From Tamarix chinensis (taxonomy: Eukaryota > Streptophyta > Magnoliopsida > Caryophyllales > Tamaricaceae), in NCBI GenBank assembly GCA_030549775.1, contig CM060174.1, positions 30,322,117 to 30,386,116 of the forward strand: a stretch of DNA of 64,000 nt, given 5' to 3'. The stretch's first letter is position 1; each line of letters starts with the position of its first letter. Below are positions 49,895-61,920 of this stretch, in pieces. A program made the position numbers and the translations under genes. The notes under the pieces are model-generated. The model was not told where the DNA came from. It was given only the letters and a program-made list of their open reading frames with translations, and did no database searches.

Positions 49895-50056
49895 ATGGCA
49901 TCCTTCTTTTGTATTCTCATGTATCTTTATGTACACACTCTTTTGTATTTGATGTGGCTTATGGACTCTACCTCTCATCCTACTTCTTGTACGTTATCAT
50001 TCCACATTTTCATTTTTCCACTTTTTATTTATCATCATCAAAAAGGGTGAGAGTTT
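49895..50056 (+). other. 3' end of Sirevirus-like internal region with polypurine tract
   Basis: Ends CATCATCAAAAAGGGTGAGAG (50032-50052), one base off the AAAAAGGGGGAGA tract found before Sirevirus 3' LTRs. This ties the pol region (to 44582) and the tail across LTR copy G into one element. Confidence 0.65.
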
Positions 50057-50444
50057 TGACCTCATAGGTCAAACAATGTGCTTATCCTTGTTTTGTTGAT
50101 AACAAATTAGTTTTGAGAAAAATATGTTTTCTTAAGTGTGTGTCAACAATAATTTACAAAAATTAGTATTAGGTTTTCTTGTAAGGAGTTAATTCGAGGA
50201 ATTATTATGGTTAAAATTATTAAAAATTTTATTAACTATTTAAACGAATTCACTTCACTTCTTGTGAATTCATGGTTGATTTTTAATTCTAAATCTTTCC
50301 AAGTGTTTTTAAATCATGTTCTTTGGTTCTATTCAAAACAAGTCCACTATTATCAAGACCAATTGGTATCAATAGGTTTAGCCAATAGATTGATTGCACA
50401 TACAACATATTATATAGTTTACCTAAATCGATCCATAAGTGAAT
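50057..50444 (+). repeat. 3' LTR of Sirevirus-like element, first segment
   Basis: Starts TGACCTCATAGGTCAAACAATG after the polypurine tract. GTTTTGTTGATAACAAATTAG follows, a wording common in plant Sirevirus LTRs. From 50245 on it aligns with the 5' LTR at 36654. It is interrupted at 50445 by the next element; its remainder is not in the window. Confidence 0.65.
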
Positions 50445-52834
50445 TATAAAACCCTATTTTATAAACTCTAAGTATGAACCAGTAATTATGTGCAATTGGC
50501 TATAATAATTATTATAGGTTGTTTGGTATTAAATATATTATTGATATTTGTATTACTATTATGACATATTAGATATAAATTTAAAAATGTTAAAATTTGA
50601 TAGAATTTATGTTATAAAATTTACTCCTAGTTTCAACTTTAGCCATAATTTTGATAACCTGGTGTTTCTATCACAATTCACATTTTCTAAATATCACCTA
50701 ACCCTATACTAGATTTTGACCTTAACCTACTCCCTTTACCCTAGTGTAATATTCTCCAATGCTATGTGTCCTTACACGTCTCCCTCACCCCATGTTTCCT
50801 TTTCCCATGTGTAGCTCAACTCTCCCCTTTATGCCACCATTCATTTAACTTATTCCTCCTCCCATTTTTATGTCATGTTTTACCCAAACAGAAAACCCTA
50901 CACTTCCTTTTCTTTCTCCTAATTTGTCTTATGCAAGTAAACCTCTTTATTCTACATTTTTGTTCTCACTCTCTACTACATCTTCACCATTTGTATAAGT
51001 TCCCTCCCCATTAGAACATCTACAAATACCATTCCTACTTCTCTTATCTTTATCTATCCCCATTGAATCTACCCTCCTAGTTGTACACACCACCACCAAA
51101 GCCACAACCCCACATTTAGTCAAAAGCACCAAAAGCAAACCATTTCCTTCTGCCAAATATGCTAAATACTCTAGCTTACTACATCTTCTTCACCAAAGTC
51201 TGCCCCTTTCACTATGTTTCCCTTCCTGTCACTCCTTCTAGAAGAAACCAAAGGTTTTATATGCTAATATAATTATTATTGGGTGTTGTTGCTTAGGTAA
51301 TCATTGAAGTATCTTAGAAGAGAAGATATTTTGTGCCTTTTGTGTAGCATGGATTTAAGTAAATCAAATCACTTATGAGAAGGTAGAAATTATGTGCGAG
51401 CATATTAGGAATGTTTAAATTCAGAATAATGCTAGGGTTTTATATCTTTTAAGTATTATGACATGCACAATAAAGTGATAATATGATAGTTAAATGGTAA
51501 ATATGATTGTTGTTAAGTTAAACTACATGCATGAGTAATATATTATATGATTTACTTATATAAGTCTAAGGTTTTATTAAGATTTGAAATCCTATAACGT
51601 GATGATGCAAATTTTGTGATGAATATCTCATGATCATTATTTCATGGTAGCTAGGGTTATTTTAATTAGCATAGAAACATGAATGCATGAATAAGGTTAT
51701 GGTACGAAAATTGTTATTTGTATGTTTTAGGGTTAGAAATATTTTCTTACTTGTAACATGATGTTAATTACCCTATTTAAGGTTTTATCGTACTATAAAA
51801 TGTAAATACATGTTGTGTGGAATTCAAGACAACTTAGAAATTCATGACTAGGTTTTGTGGGTGCAACTTACTAAATACATGAAAAGTGGACAATGTAGTA
51901 ATTTGCTACATCACAGAGATTACCTGCATCCTAAAATAATGTGAATTATTATTTTATAGCCTTTTCATGATAATTTTATCATAATAAGAATTGGTATGAA
52001 ACAATATATAATGACAAAATTAGGGTTTTGAGGGTACTTAGGTAATGTAGTGACCTAATGCATCTTCTGCAAATAATTGATCTTATATGCCTTGAAATTA
52101 TTTTCAATTATAAAGGTAAATAATAAGGTCATTATATATAAAATCATGACATTTAGAATTGATTTGATTGGTCAAATGTCGCTATTATATGACTTGAAAT
52201 TATGTGAGTTGGTTGAATACAATAGAATTTTGAAAATGAGACATTGATTATATATATTCCATCTTATGATTAATGTATATTCTTATGGCATATGTTTTGT
52301 GTTTAAACATGTTTTCATAGTATCATGTGATTATCTACAATGTGTGTATGCTACTTTTGATGAGGTATTATGACTTACTCAGTATTATAGTATATATACT
52401 AATTTTATTGATGGATATATGAAGGGTGTGAAATTGTTTGAGGTATATAATAAAAGCAAGCATAAATGGAGCGTTTGGTAAGAGATCCCAATATCAAAAT
52501 TCGCTTGTAGGTCTAACAGTTTGGGCATACTAGTATTGTAGCTATTGGTACCTATCTTAATCTAATTATTTTTCCTTCATAATCTTATGTCATTTAGTTT
52601 ATTTTAATTTTTGTTGTTGTACAGAGCATGTAATCCATAACTCATCTTTTATGTATTATCTCTTATTTCTATTTTTTTTTTATTTTAGTTGTGGTTTGAC
52701 TTGAGCCTTATCATTTAGCATAAGAAATGTGAAGGAAGTGGACTTATGCTATGTGTGGTGGTAACTCCCATTAAAATGGTAATTAATGGTTCCACCAAAG
52801 AATAATTTTAGATAGTAAAAATGGGAGTGTTACA
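50445..52834 (+). repeat. 5' LTR H (family 2)
   Basis: From TATAAAACCCTATTTTATAAAC to ATGGGAGTGTTACA, 2390 bp. Parallel phrases with I: GTTGTTGCTTAGG (51287 and 55037), GATTTAAGTAAATC/GATTTAGATAAATCC (51351, 55104). The frame 50766-51014 is in the CT-rich part and unsupported. Confidence 0.7.
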
Positions 52835-54367
52835 AGTTGTTATCCAAGCTTTCTATTTAGAAAATCCTCTACTTTGTTAAAAAGGTTTCATTTCCCAAAT
52901 GTTTTGAAACCTTATTTAGCATATGAAAATTGTGAGTTAGGAGATTATCTTTGTGATGGTCTTAGAATTTGAATTTGGTACCCTAGTTGACCCTATTAGG
53001 TTTTGTGTCTTACCTCATTATGTTGGATCTACGGATGTTGTTATCCCTAGAGGGTTTGTGGATGAACTATTATATAGATAGGCAAGTTTAATCTTGATTT
53101 GAGGTCTAACGAATTATATATATTTTAAGGTGGATTAGTTTTGATTTCAGAGTTAAGTTGTTGTGTCTTTGTATGATTTCATAGGATGCCTATTGGAACA
53201 ATTGGACTACCTACATTGCACTTTAGGATGTTGCTTTATCGAGATATTATAGTGCATGTTAGCTACCTTGTTGGTTAGCTAAACTCTATGGTGGATATCA
53301 GCAACTACATTGGGCCTTCTATGTTTAAACCCAACATCTTATTAAAGGCCCTCTATATAGAGGAGTCCTGGATTATGTCAATCGATTTGTATAGAAATTT
53401 GTAAAAGATGAGTGTTCTACATCCGAGGTTTATTGAGGGTGAATGTTTCAAGTTACATTATGATCATTTGGCAAAAGAGTTAGTCCTGATCTACTATGAC
53501 TAGAGAGATAAGATCGGACTACCACCAAGTGTTTCCCTAGGTTATCCAAGAACATTAGAGGAAGTGGATGGGCCTCCTGATGATATAGAGTGAGAGTAGT
53601 GATCCTATAAGAGGAATGGCTCTAATGGTTGACCCATATAAGTTAGGTATTTGATGCTGCTATATATTTAAGCATTTAGGTTTTTAACAGTGATTGATTT
53701 GGGATAGGTTCAAGGTTTTTGTTAGGCATCCCATGCTTAGGGTTGATTTTGGGTAAAAGCTTGGTATAGTAGTGATATACCCTTGTGGTAGGAGTAACCC
53801 TAGAAATTTTAGATTTTCTTTTGGTTGTCGGGTCTCTAGTTTCTATTGTTGGAATGTTTGTTATAATGAATGTTGTATAACCATTTGTTATAATATGAAT
53901 GCAAGCACTTACTTTGAAACTTGTGTATGGAATGATTGTGCCATCCTTATGATATTTGTTAGTGATTTTTGTTATCCTTTGAATGTTGTGAGTTGATTAG
54001 CCTTCGTTTAGGTGGCCTTTGTTTATGTTAGTTGGGGTTGTAACATTATTACACTCATATCTTTAGCAATATAGAAAAAAACATAAATCTCATGCCTATA
54101 GAGGAGTTGTTTATCATAGTAGTTGAGAGAGTGGTAATGCCATAGTGGCAACCTCAATAGTTACCTCTGGAACCTGTTTCGGTTGACACCAAGATTAGAG
54201 ACGTTGACAACTCTCGCAATGAGCATAAATTTTTTTAGGTTATTTCTTTTATGGGGCTAGTGACCCCATCTCGTAAAACCTTTGTTTGATGACCACTTGA
54301 GATTGTAATGAGTAAGTTTTGTTCTTTTTTCACTTCAGGGACAAAGTTTCTTTTCAAGGGGTAGTAA
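52835..54367 (+). other. Internal region of element H-I
   Basis: GTTGTTATCCAAGC at 52836 is an eroded iMet primer-binding site (10 of 13 against TTGGTATCAGAGC). The right end has ACAAAGTTTCTTTTCAAGGGGTAGTAA (54340-54367), in the style of the gypsy polypurine tract after the last codon region. Between, a readable stretch near 53310-53590 (YIEESWIMSIDLYRNL, ECFKLHYDHLAKELVL, LGYPRTLEEVDGPPD) looks protein-derived but matches no domain I can name. No zinc knuckle, protease, polymerase or integrase motif was found. The frame 53772-53996 is unsupported. Confidence 0.5.
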
Positions 54368-56593
54368 TGTAATACCTCATAGTCAGAAACTCTAACTATA
54401 AACTCATAATTTGGTGTAATTATTTGTAATAGTTATTATAGAGTGTTAGATATTACACATGTTATTGAGATGTAAATTATTATTATTATGATATGCATGA
54501 TATAAATTTTAATAGGCTAAATTTTGATAGAATCTAGATTATATAATTTAATCCTAATTTAGACCCTAACTGTTATCGAATAGCCCTAATTTTGGTAACC
54601 TAATGTTTTTACCTCGATCAATATTTTCAAAACAACACCCTTCCTTATGCTAGATTCTAACATTACCCTACTCCCTCTACCCTAGCATAATCTTCTCCAA
54701 TGCCATACCTCCTTGCATGTCTCCCTCTACCTCATGTTCCCTTACCCCATTTCCCTCAACTAATGTTGCCATGCCCATCAACCTTGTTCCATCCTCATCT
54801 ACCAAAGCCTCTCCTTTCTCTGGTGTTCCCTACTGATTAATCCCCCTAGTAGCAGGCAAAGGTGTCTTTGCTTACCCCCTTCTTCAACACCTCCCACCAT
54901 GATCTCTTCCCTTATTTCATGAGTTGTTGTTGTTGTTCCTTATTTTCCTAGTTAGGTGCTAACCTTTTCATGAGTGGATTTTCATAAATATTTTAGTTAT
55001 TGTTGTGTTGTGTTATATGCTAATAAAAAAATTATGTGTCGTTGCTTAGGAGCTTCTTGAACTATCTTGGAGAAGAAGCTCTTTTGTATTTTTTGTGTAG
55101 CTTGGATTTAGATAAATCCATAATTCATGAGATGGAATATATTATGTAGGATAATGTTAGGAGTGCTTAGATTTAGAATCATACTAGGTTTTTACATGTT
55201 TCGGGTAATATGACATGCAAGATAAAATGATAACATGCTAAATAAATGGTACATACAATTGTTGTTAAGTTATGTTATATGCATGAGTAATTTTTTAAAT
55301 GATTTATGTATACATGTATAAGGTTTTGTTAGGGTTTTTAACCTTATATGGTGATGATGTAAATTCCATAATGAATATCTTGTGATCGTTATTCCATTGT
55401 AGCTTGGGTTGCTCTAAATAGCATAGAAAATACATGGATGATTAGGGCTAGAGTACGATAATTGTCATTCACATGTTATAAGTTTAGAATTTTTTTTCTT
55501 AAAGGCACCATGATGTTAATTGACCTATTAGATGATGTATCATGCTACAAAATGAACACACATGCTGCATGTAATTTAAGATATGTTACAAATACATGAT
55601 TTGTGTTTATCGGCATAACTTACTAAAAAATGAAAATTAGGGAATATAGTTAATCGCTAAATCTCGAACAATACCTTTATGCTAAAATAATTTGAATTAT
55701 TTGTTTTCATCCATTTCAAAAAAAATCTCGTAATAATGATGTTTGATACAAAAGTAGATAAAGTGATGAAATTGGGATTTTGAGGGCATTTTGGTAATTT
55801 ATGACCCAATGCATCTTTTGTAAATAATTGGACACTAGGATAGCCTTAGATATTTTATAGGCTAACCTTGGTGTTAACTTTCTCTTTCACATAGACTAAT
55901 GACCTTATGGTTTACCTTAATAATTAGATATAACGGAAAAAATAGTTAAATATGAAAATAGAAATTGTTGAACGATATGTGATATTTGTGATCAACTCAT
56001 AAAGTACTAATAGGTAAAGTGATCGACCTCGAGTATAGAATGGTGTCTCTCTATGATTAGCTACCCCAGAGACAAGGTGTAGCCCTTGTTGAGTTTGGTA
56101 TCTTGCTATGCCGTTGCGCACCACTAATGTTGTAGCTTACTCTATAGGTGACCTATGACCCTATAGGGGGTATCGATACTTATGGAATAAAAGATCGAGG
56201 TTAGAGGATACTGTGTTCTATTATTGTTATAGTATGATTAGGACTACACTATGTCCCTAGGTTTTAGAGTGTGGGTATTGTGTTATTTCATTTACAAGTA
56301 TGCCCAGGTGTACCTTAGTATCCCTAAGTTGATCATATATCCCTTAAGTAATTAAAAATTGAAGTAAATATTGTGTAAGAATATAAAGAGGAAATTATTA
56401 GAATTTATTGTTTCACTAGTTGGCAAATTCCCCTACCTTTGAATTTGGAAATAATTCGGGATTGTGCGTTTTATTGTTGCCTAAGCGCCCTACCTTAACA
56501 TTTCAGATTGATTTGATTTATCTAATATGCCTATTGTGTGCCTTGAGATGATTTGAGTTGGCTAAATATGATTGAGTGTTGTGCAAGATACTT
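54368..56593 (+). repeat. 3' LTR I (family 2), interrupted at right by gypsy element 4
   Basis: Starts TGTAATACCTCATAGTCAG directly after the polypurine tract. It includes the GTGATCGACCTCGAGTATAG block (56020) homologous to A, D and G, and ends in TTTGAGTTGGCTAAATATG (56540), matching H at 52195. About 630 bp of LTR expected from H are missing and should lie beyond element 4, outside the window. Confidence 0.7.
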
Positions 56594-57431
56594 TGATGAT
56601 ATATGATACAAGAGCATCTAATGATTCTCGTATTATTATTGATTCTCAAGGTAAGGAAAAATTACCTTTCTTAATATTGGAGCCTATCATATTAAATATT
56701 CTTGATAATATGCCTATGCTTGGTATTGAAAATAATTCAAGTTATTCTTCCAGGTATGTTACATATTTATAAGAAAAATATGTTAATACACCTTTAAGTG
56801 TACAAGCATTCAAAGCATGCAAGACTATGGCATACATGGGATGATACTTTACAACAAGAAGATATGGCAATAATTATCAATAGTTGTATTAACTTGTTGT
56901 AAACCCTAAGTGTATTTTATGTACGTTAGGGTTTGATGTAATTTCATGTATATATCATAGTTAATTGTATGGCTTTGTAATGATTAGTCATTAATATCAT
57001 ATAAATGATGATATTATGATTAAGCTTAGATGTTATATGGGCTTAATTCAAGTGATGAAATAGGCTTGAATTAAGGGGAAAACTCAGCTAATTTGAGCAT
57101 GAGTCGAGCCCTCCTTTCCTATATATACACCTACTTGTACCGTCAAACATATTATGGAAATAACATAATTTTTTGAGCTAGAACCTTTCCAGTATTGGCT
57201 GCTTGTATTCTCTTGTCCAAGTCTCATTTGATTAAGGATAAACCTGGGGTTGATCCTTCTTCCTTTGAGCCTTCGAATGATTGATATCATTCAAAGTCAT
57301 CCGGTGACAACTGTAACTTCCTTCGAAACAACCTGCGTCCAAACGTTGTTTTTCTTCTTCAAAACTCAAGTGGATGGATTCATAAATCATGGAATAATCG
57401 ATCCACCTCTTCCATCCACTTTGATTACACA
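56594..57431 (+). repeat. 5' LTR of gypsy element 4
   Basis: TGATGATATATGATACAAG...CTTTGATTACACA, 838 bp. A TATATATA box lies at 57119-57126 (CCTATATATACACC context). The small frame 56572-56772 is the LTR start read as protein and is also partly visible in elements 2 and 3; its meaning is unclear. Confidence 0.75.
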
Positions 57432-57437
57432 TTATTT

Positions 57438-57449
57438 TTGGTATCAAAG
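57438..57449 (+). other. Primer-binding site, gypsy element 4
   Basis: TTGGTATCAAAG (57438-57449), close to TTGGTATCAGAGC of iMet-tRNA primed plant elements, 6 bp after the LTR end. Confidence 0.8.
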
Positions 57450-57944
57450 TTTTTCATTTCCTTATCTCTAGCATATACAATGATAGTCTCTTCCTAAAAG
57501 TCAACAACCAGCTTCATTCTTTAAGTTCTGCAAGAAAACTTCCAAGAACAGGCGTGTTCTTGCCCAAATTCTTGCATCTTCAACTCGTTCTCAGATCTTG
57601 AAGGTCAATCTTGATTGAAGATCTTGAATTCTTGCAACAATCTTGTTGCATTTTCTCGCAGCCAGCCAACACAGATCATCTACCATTCGACCATCGCCTA
57701 GAATTTCCTTCTCTGCCGAACCTTGTACCTGTTGGTTTGATTGGTTCGCTTCAAGCCTTGATTCCATTTTTTTCCACCATCCCTCCCTCTTTGTTTCTCT
57801 CTCCATTTGTCTTGTTATATCACCGATTATCCATCCATTTCTTTTTCTTTTTCGCATACAAATCCTGGTAAGGAAAATAAAACCCGAGACCTAGTATCAT
57901 ATTCAGTTCAGAGGCTCAGAAATTTTGTGTGTGCCTTGACTTTG
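57450..57944 (+). other. Leader of gypsy element 4, part before copia insertion
   Basis: TC-rich untranslated sequence before gag. Frames 57591-57857 (-), 57611-57871 (+) and 57643-57894 (+) have no family resemblance. CTTTG at 57940-57944 is the left target duplication of the copia element, and the leader resumes at 63408. Confidence 0.6.
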
Positions 57945-58606
57945 TGTGAGCTTGTGACTCGTATTTGGTATGTAGAATAGCTTGGATTGGTGTGTGAAGT
58001 GTTTCGGAGAAATTTGAAGTAGAACTGTGAGCTATTCTGGAAAGATGTGAATATTTTACATTGAATAAATTAGAATTTGGAAATGTGTTGAACATGAAAG
58101 TTGTAGATCTTTCTGCTATCTTTCCAACGCATCATGAATCAGCTCGATCGAAGGTCCGATGAAGAAGTTATGGCAGAAATACAGAAGATTGTCAAAGCTG
58201 GAAATAAACACGGGGGGCCCGTGTTTTGGAAACACGATCCGTGTTTTTTCATCAGGAAAATATGTTCTGTTTTCAAGGAGAGGCCGAGAGATAGAAAATA
58301 AACACCGTGTGTATTAACACATCGCTAATGACAGTTTTGTATAGTATAAATATCATGCGATTAGAACCCTAATCGAAGAGCGAACACCGTCTTCTTCTCC
58401 TATTGAGTTCTATTGTAATTACTTGATGAATTGAGTGATTTATGTGAGAATTTCTTTGATTCTTTGTAATCACAATTAATTCACATCAATAAGATCATCT
58501 ACTTCCCCAATCTGTGTTCTTGAGTGTTTTCCTCTTCTCAATTCTTGTGTGTTCTAATTGATTTTAATTAGATCTTATCTTTTCGAATTGGTATCGATCC
58601 ACAACA
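57945..58606 (+). repeat. 5' LTR of the Ty1/copia element
   Basis: TGTGAGCTTGTGACTCG...GATCCACAACA, 662 bp. It contains hairpins AAACACGG...CCCGTGTTT (58206-58226) and AAACACGATCCGTGTTT (58230-58246). Net 43 bp shorter than the 3' LTR, with deletions near 58302-58322 that remove a third hairpin. Confidence 0.95.
58345..58352 (+). promoter_or_regulatory. TATA box in copia 5' LTR
   Basis: TATAAATA, about 260 bp before the LTR end, with the AACCCTAATCGAAGAGCGAACACC stretch (58365-58388) downstream as a likely start region. The 3' LTR has CATAAATA at the same place. Confidence 0.55.
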
Positions 58607-58608
58607 AA

Positions 58609-58621
58609 TTGGTATCAGAGC
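58609..58621 (+). other. Primer-binding site of the Ty1/copia element
   Basis: TTGGTATCAGAGC, a perfect complement to the plant initiator-methionine tRNA end, 2 bp after the LTR. Confidence 0.95.
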
Positions 58622-58639
58622 GTGGGGTTCGTATTTGGG

Positions 58640-59389
58640 ATGTCTACAAGATTTGATATAGAGAATTTTGATCGATCTGTGAACTTCGGCTTATGGAAGT
58701 TGAAGATGAAGGCGATCCTGATTCAGAATGGATTGGAGAAGGCGTTACTCGGGATATCAAAGAAGCCCGATTCGATGACAGATGAGAAATTCGAGGAGAT
58801 AGATCAAAAGGCCCTTTCCACCATACAGTTGTATTTGTCTAATGAGGTATTGCGTGAGATGGCTAAAGAAACAACGGCGGCATCCTTATGGCTCAAGCTA
58901 GAGTTTCTATACATGACGAAGTCGGTGACGAATCGTCTGTTATTGAAGAGCAAGTTGCATAAGTTAAAATTAGGTAAGGGGCAATCCCTTAAATCTCATC
59001 TTGATGAATTTGACTCTATAATTATGGATCTGAGGAATATAGATGTTAAATTGGAGGATGAAGATCTTGCTATTACATTGTTGTGTTCTTTGCCTGCTGA
59101 TTACAAACATTTTCGTGAGACCATACTGTATGGGAAGGATGATGAGTTGGTTCTTGATGATGTCAAGACTGCCCTGCTACAACGGGAACTGATTGAGAAT
59201 CAGTTGACTGGACGTAGTTCTAGTGACTCACATAGTGAGGGACTTGTAGCGAGGGGCAGAACTCAGGAATGAGGTTCTGGTGATAAGAAGAAGAAGTATA
59301 GGTCGAAGTCGAGGAATAATAGATCCAAGAATGTCATGTGCTATGGATGTCACAAGGAGGGTCATATCAAGAAGTTTTGTCCTAATAGG
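58640..59389 (+). pseudogene. Copia gag with in-frame stop before the zinc knuckle
   Basis: Start chosen at ATG 58640 (MSTRFDIENFDRSVNFGLWK), 18 bp after the primer-binding site; the frame is open a little further upstream but without ATG. The body has the copia UBN2-type gag: LWLKLEFLYMTKSVTNRLLL, LHKLKLGKGQSLKSHLDEF, SLPADYKHFRETILYGKDD. A TGA at 59270-59272 stops the frame 211 codons in. The same frame then runs through a Lys/Arg-rich stretch to the zinc knuckle at 59337-59377, C-Y-G-C-H-K-E-G-H-I-K-K-F-C, complete CX2CX4HX4C. Gag would form the particle and package RNA; this copy would give a product without nucleocapsid. Confidence 0.92.
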
Positions 59390-59700
59390 ATATCTGGAGA
59401 TAAACCTGGTGAATCATCTGGCACAAAGGATGATGCTGCTATAGCTCAATATGATACTGATGGTGGTGTGTTGATTGTCACTGATAGTCAGACCAAGATT
59501 ATGGACAGGTGGATCTTGGACTCTAGATGCTCTTACCATATTTGTCCCAACAAGAATTGGTTCCAGACTTACAAGATGACTCGAGGTGGAGTAGTTCTGA
59601 TGGGTAGTGATGCTGCATGCAAAGTTACTGGGATTGGGACAGTGGAGGTGAAGATGCATGATGGTGTGGTCAGAACACTGTCTAATGTTCGACATGTCCC
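59390..59700 (+). pseudogene. Copia protease region, catalytic Gly replaced
   Basis: In the same frame as gag. The catalytic site reads WILDSRCSYHICP; copia proteases have Asp-Ser-Gly or Asp-Thr-Gly here, so the Gly codon is AGA (Arg) at 59525-59527, one G-to-A change. The downstream region has NWFQTYKMTRGGVVLMGSD and the IGTVEVKMHDG stretch, usual for copia protease. The Asp is kept at 59519-59521. The changed Gly should disable processing of the polyprotein. Otherwise well preserved. Confidence 0.88.
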
Positions 59701-60720
59701 TGAGATGACCAAGAACTTGATTTCATTGAGTTCTTTGGATTGTAATGGATATCGTTGTGTGATCGAGGATGGCATGATGAGGATTACTAGAGGGGCTCTT
59801 GTTGCTATGAAAGGCAAGAGGATCGGGACATTGTATGAGCTTGTTGGTTCCATTGTTGAGGGAGCAGCTGCAGTAACATCATCGAGTATGTCTGACTCGG
59901 ATGTTACTAGACTTTGGCATATGCGACTTGGACACATGAGTGTCAAAGGCTTGACTGAACTCTCCAAGAGAGGGTTGTTGGATGAAAAGAGTACAGGTAC
60001 TATGGATTTCTGTGAGCACTGTGTGTTTGGCAAGCAAAAGCGGGTTAGTTTTTCAAAGGCTACACATAGTACAAAGGGGCCTCTGGATTATGTTCACTTT
60101 AATTTGTGGGTCCTGCAAGGGTGGTTTCCAAGGGTGGTTCGCGATACTTACTGACATTTATTGATGACTTCTCTAGGAAGGTATGGACTTATTTTATTAA
60201 AAATAAGAATGATGTCTTTTAAGTTTTCAAGCATTGGAAGAATTTATTAGAGAAGCAGACTGGGAGACAAGTGAAGTGTCTCAGGACAGATAATGGCCTT
60301 GAGTTTGTGGAGCGTAGTTTCACTGAGTACTGTGAGGACCATGGTATTTCTAGGCATCGCACTTGTATTGGAAGACCACAGCAGAATGGGGTTGCTGAGA
60401 GGATGAATAGAACCCTATTAGAGAAGTCTCGATGTATGTTGTCACAAGCTAGATTAGGCAAGGAGTTTTGGGCTGAGGCAGTTCACATGGAGGCATTCCT
60501 GGTGAACAGGTCACCCAATCGTTCCATTAATTTGAAGACACCTGAGGAGGTATGGTCTGGCAAACCAGCTGATTATTCTAATTTACATATTTTTGGATGT
60601 CCTACCTATGCTTATGTGAATGATGGGAAGCTCGAGCCTAGATCTAAGAAGTGCATCTTTCTTGGCTATAAATCCGGTGTGAAGGGGTACAGGTTATGGG
60701 ATCCAGCTGTATCCAAGTTT
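59701..60720 (+). pseudogene. Copia integrase with Asp-to-Asn, 1-bp deletion and stop
   Basis: Zinc-binding part: HMRLGHMSVKGLTELSKRGL then CEHCVFGKQKRVSF (H-H-C-C complete). The first catalytic Asp position, in the motif before LWGP, is AAT (Asn) at 60101-60103. Directly after it, the G run at 60108-60110 is one base shorter than the frame needs, shifting the frame. The new frame (60145 on) gives YLLTFIDDFSRKVW and meets a TAA at 60220-60222. Beyond it, the second Asp is at 60289-60291 (RTDNGLEF) and the Glu at 60397-60399 (NGVAERMN), with 35 residues between, the D35E spacing. Three separate lesions in one domain. Confidence 0.92.
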
Positions 60721-61079
60721 TTGACAAGCAGGGATGTTACCTTCAATGAGTCCGTATTCCTCCAAAAGTCTGAGTCGTCTTCTGATAGATTGTCTGAAGA
60801 GGTGGAGCAAAAGAATCTGCATGGTGTTACGGATAAGGTGGAGTTAGAGGTTGATTTGGATCATTCAGACTCTTCTAGTATGAGACCCATTATTCCTAAA
60901 GTGGGTGGATCCAGGCAGCAGGTGGAGCAAAGGGGTGTTGCTCCTGGTAGATCACAGAGGGTTGTGAAGCCTCCTGTGAGGTATGGCTTTGAGGAGTTAG
61001 CAGGTTATGCTTTGGCTAGTGCTGAGACTGTCGTTGATGAACAGGAGCCAGTGTCATACTCAAATGCCATTGTTAGTGC

Positions 61080-61920
61080 TGATTCTGCTCAGTGGTGTGT
61101 TGCTATGGAGGAGGAGATGCAGTCTCTATGGAAGAATCAGACATGGGAACTTGTGAAGGCACCCAGGAAGAAGAAAATAGTTGATTGCAAGTGGGTGTAC
61201 ACGTTCAAACAGGGAATTCCAAGTGTTGAGGGACCGAGGTACAAGGCTCGTTTAGTTGCACGTGGGTTTAGTCAGATACCTGGTGTAGACTATAACGAGG
61301 TATTTTCCCCTGTTGTCAAGCATACTTCTATTCGTAATTTGCTTACGCTTGTGGCTATGCAGGATATGGAGTTAGAGCAATTGGATGTCAAAACAGCTTT
61401 TCTGCATGGTGAGCTCGAGGAGGAGATCTATATGCGCCAACCAAATGTCTTTGTTATTGAAGGCAAGTAGGATCATGTGTGCTTATTGAAGAAGTCACTA
61501 TATGGTCTGAAGCAGTCGCCTAGACAATGGTATAAGAGCTTTGATCAGTTTATGATTGAGCATGGGTTCTCCAGGAGTGAGTACAATGGATGTGTATACT
61601 TGAAGCAGGTTGGTGATGGTTCTCTGGTGTATCTTTTGTTGTATGTCGATGACATGCTTGTTGCAGCAAAAGATCTGTCTGAAGTTAACAAGGTGAAAAC
61701 AATGCTGAAGACTGAGTTTGAGATGAAGGATATGGGAGCTTCGAAGAAGATCCTTGGCATAGAGATCATTCGAGACCGCAGACAGAAGCGTCTTTACTTG
61801 TCACAAGAGCAATATGTGAACAAGGTGTTGGAGAGGTTTCATATGATTGATGCCAAGCCGGTTAGTACTCCCTTGGCTACTCACTTCAGATTGTCTGCTT
61901 TAGATTGCCCCAAATCTAAA
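61080..61920 (+). pseudogene. Copia reverse transcriptase, active site intact, one stop
   Basis: Starts with [18 protein letters not shown] and [12 protein letters not shown], and the [20 protein letters not shown] motif. Then [21 protein letters not shown] holds the first catalytic Asp. A TAG at 61468-61470 interrupts the linker after FVIEGK. The domain continues with LKKSLYGLKQSPRQWYKSFD, and the active site LLLYVDDMLVAAK has both aspartates (Tyr-Val-Asp-Asp at 61642-61653). KDMGASKKILGIEI follows. Family role: reverse transcription of element RNA in the particle. The domain itself would work if it could be translated. Confidence 0.93.

Larger units (their letters stand above)
50445..56593 (+). 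mobile_element. Gypsy-type LTR element H-I with 1.5-kb internal region
   Basis: 5' LTR H (50445-52834), primer-binding site, internal 52835-54367, polypurine tract, and 3' LTR I (54368 on, interrupted at 56594). The two LTRs are in the same orientation and align along their length. The internal region is far too short for gag-pol. The element was therefore either deleted or a non-autonomous one moved by proteins of a relative. Confidence 0.7.

Noticed and set aside
57591..57894. Three overlapping frames of 83-88 codons on both strands before the copia LTR
   Set aside because: They lie in the untranslated leader of gypsy element 4, with no family resemblance.
59569..60033. Minus-strand frame of 154 codons opposite the copia protease and integrase
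   Set aside because: It is a shadow of the plus-strand coding region, which has clear family motifs.
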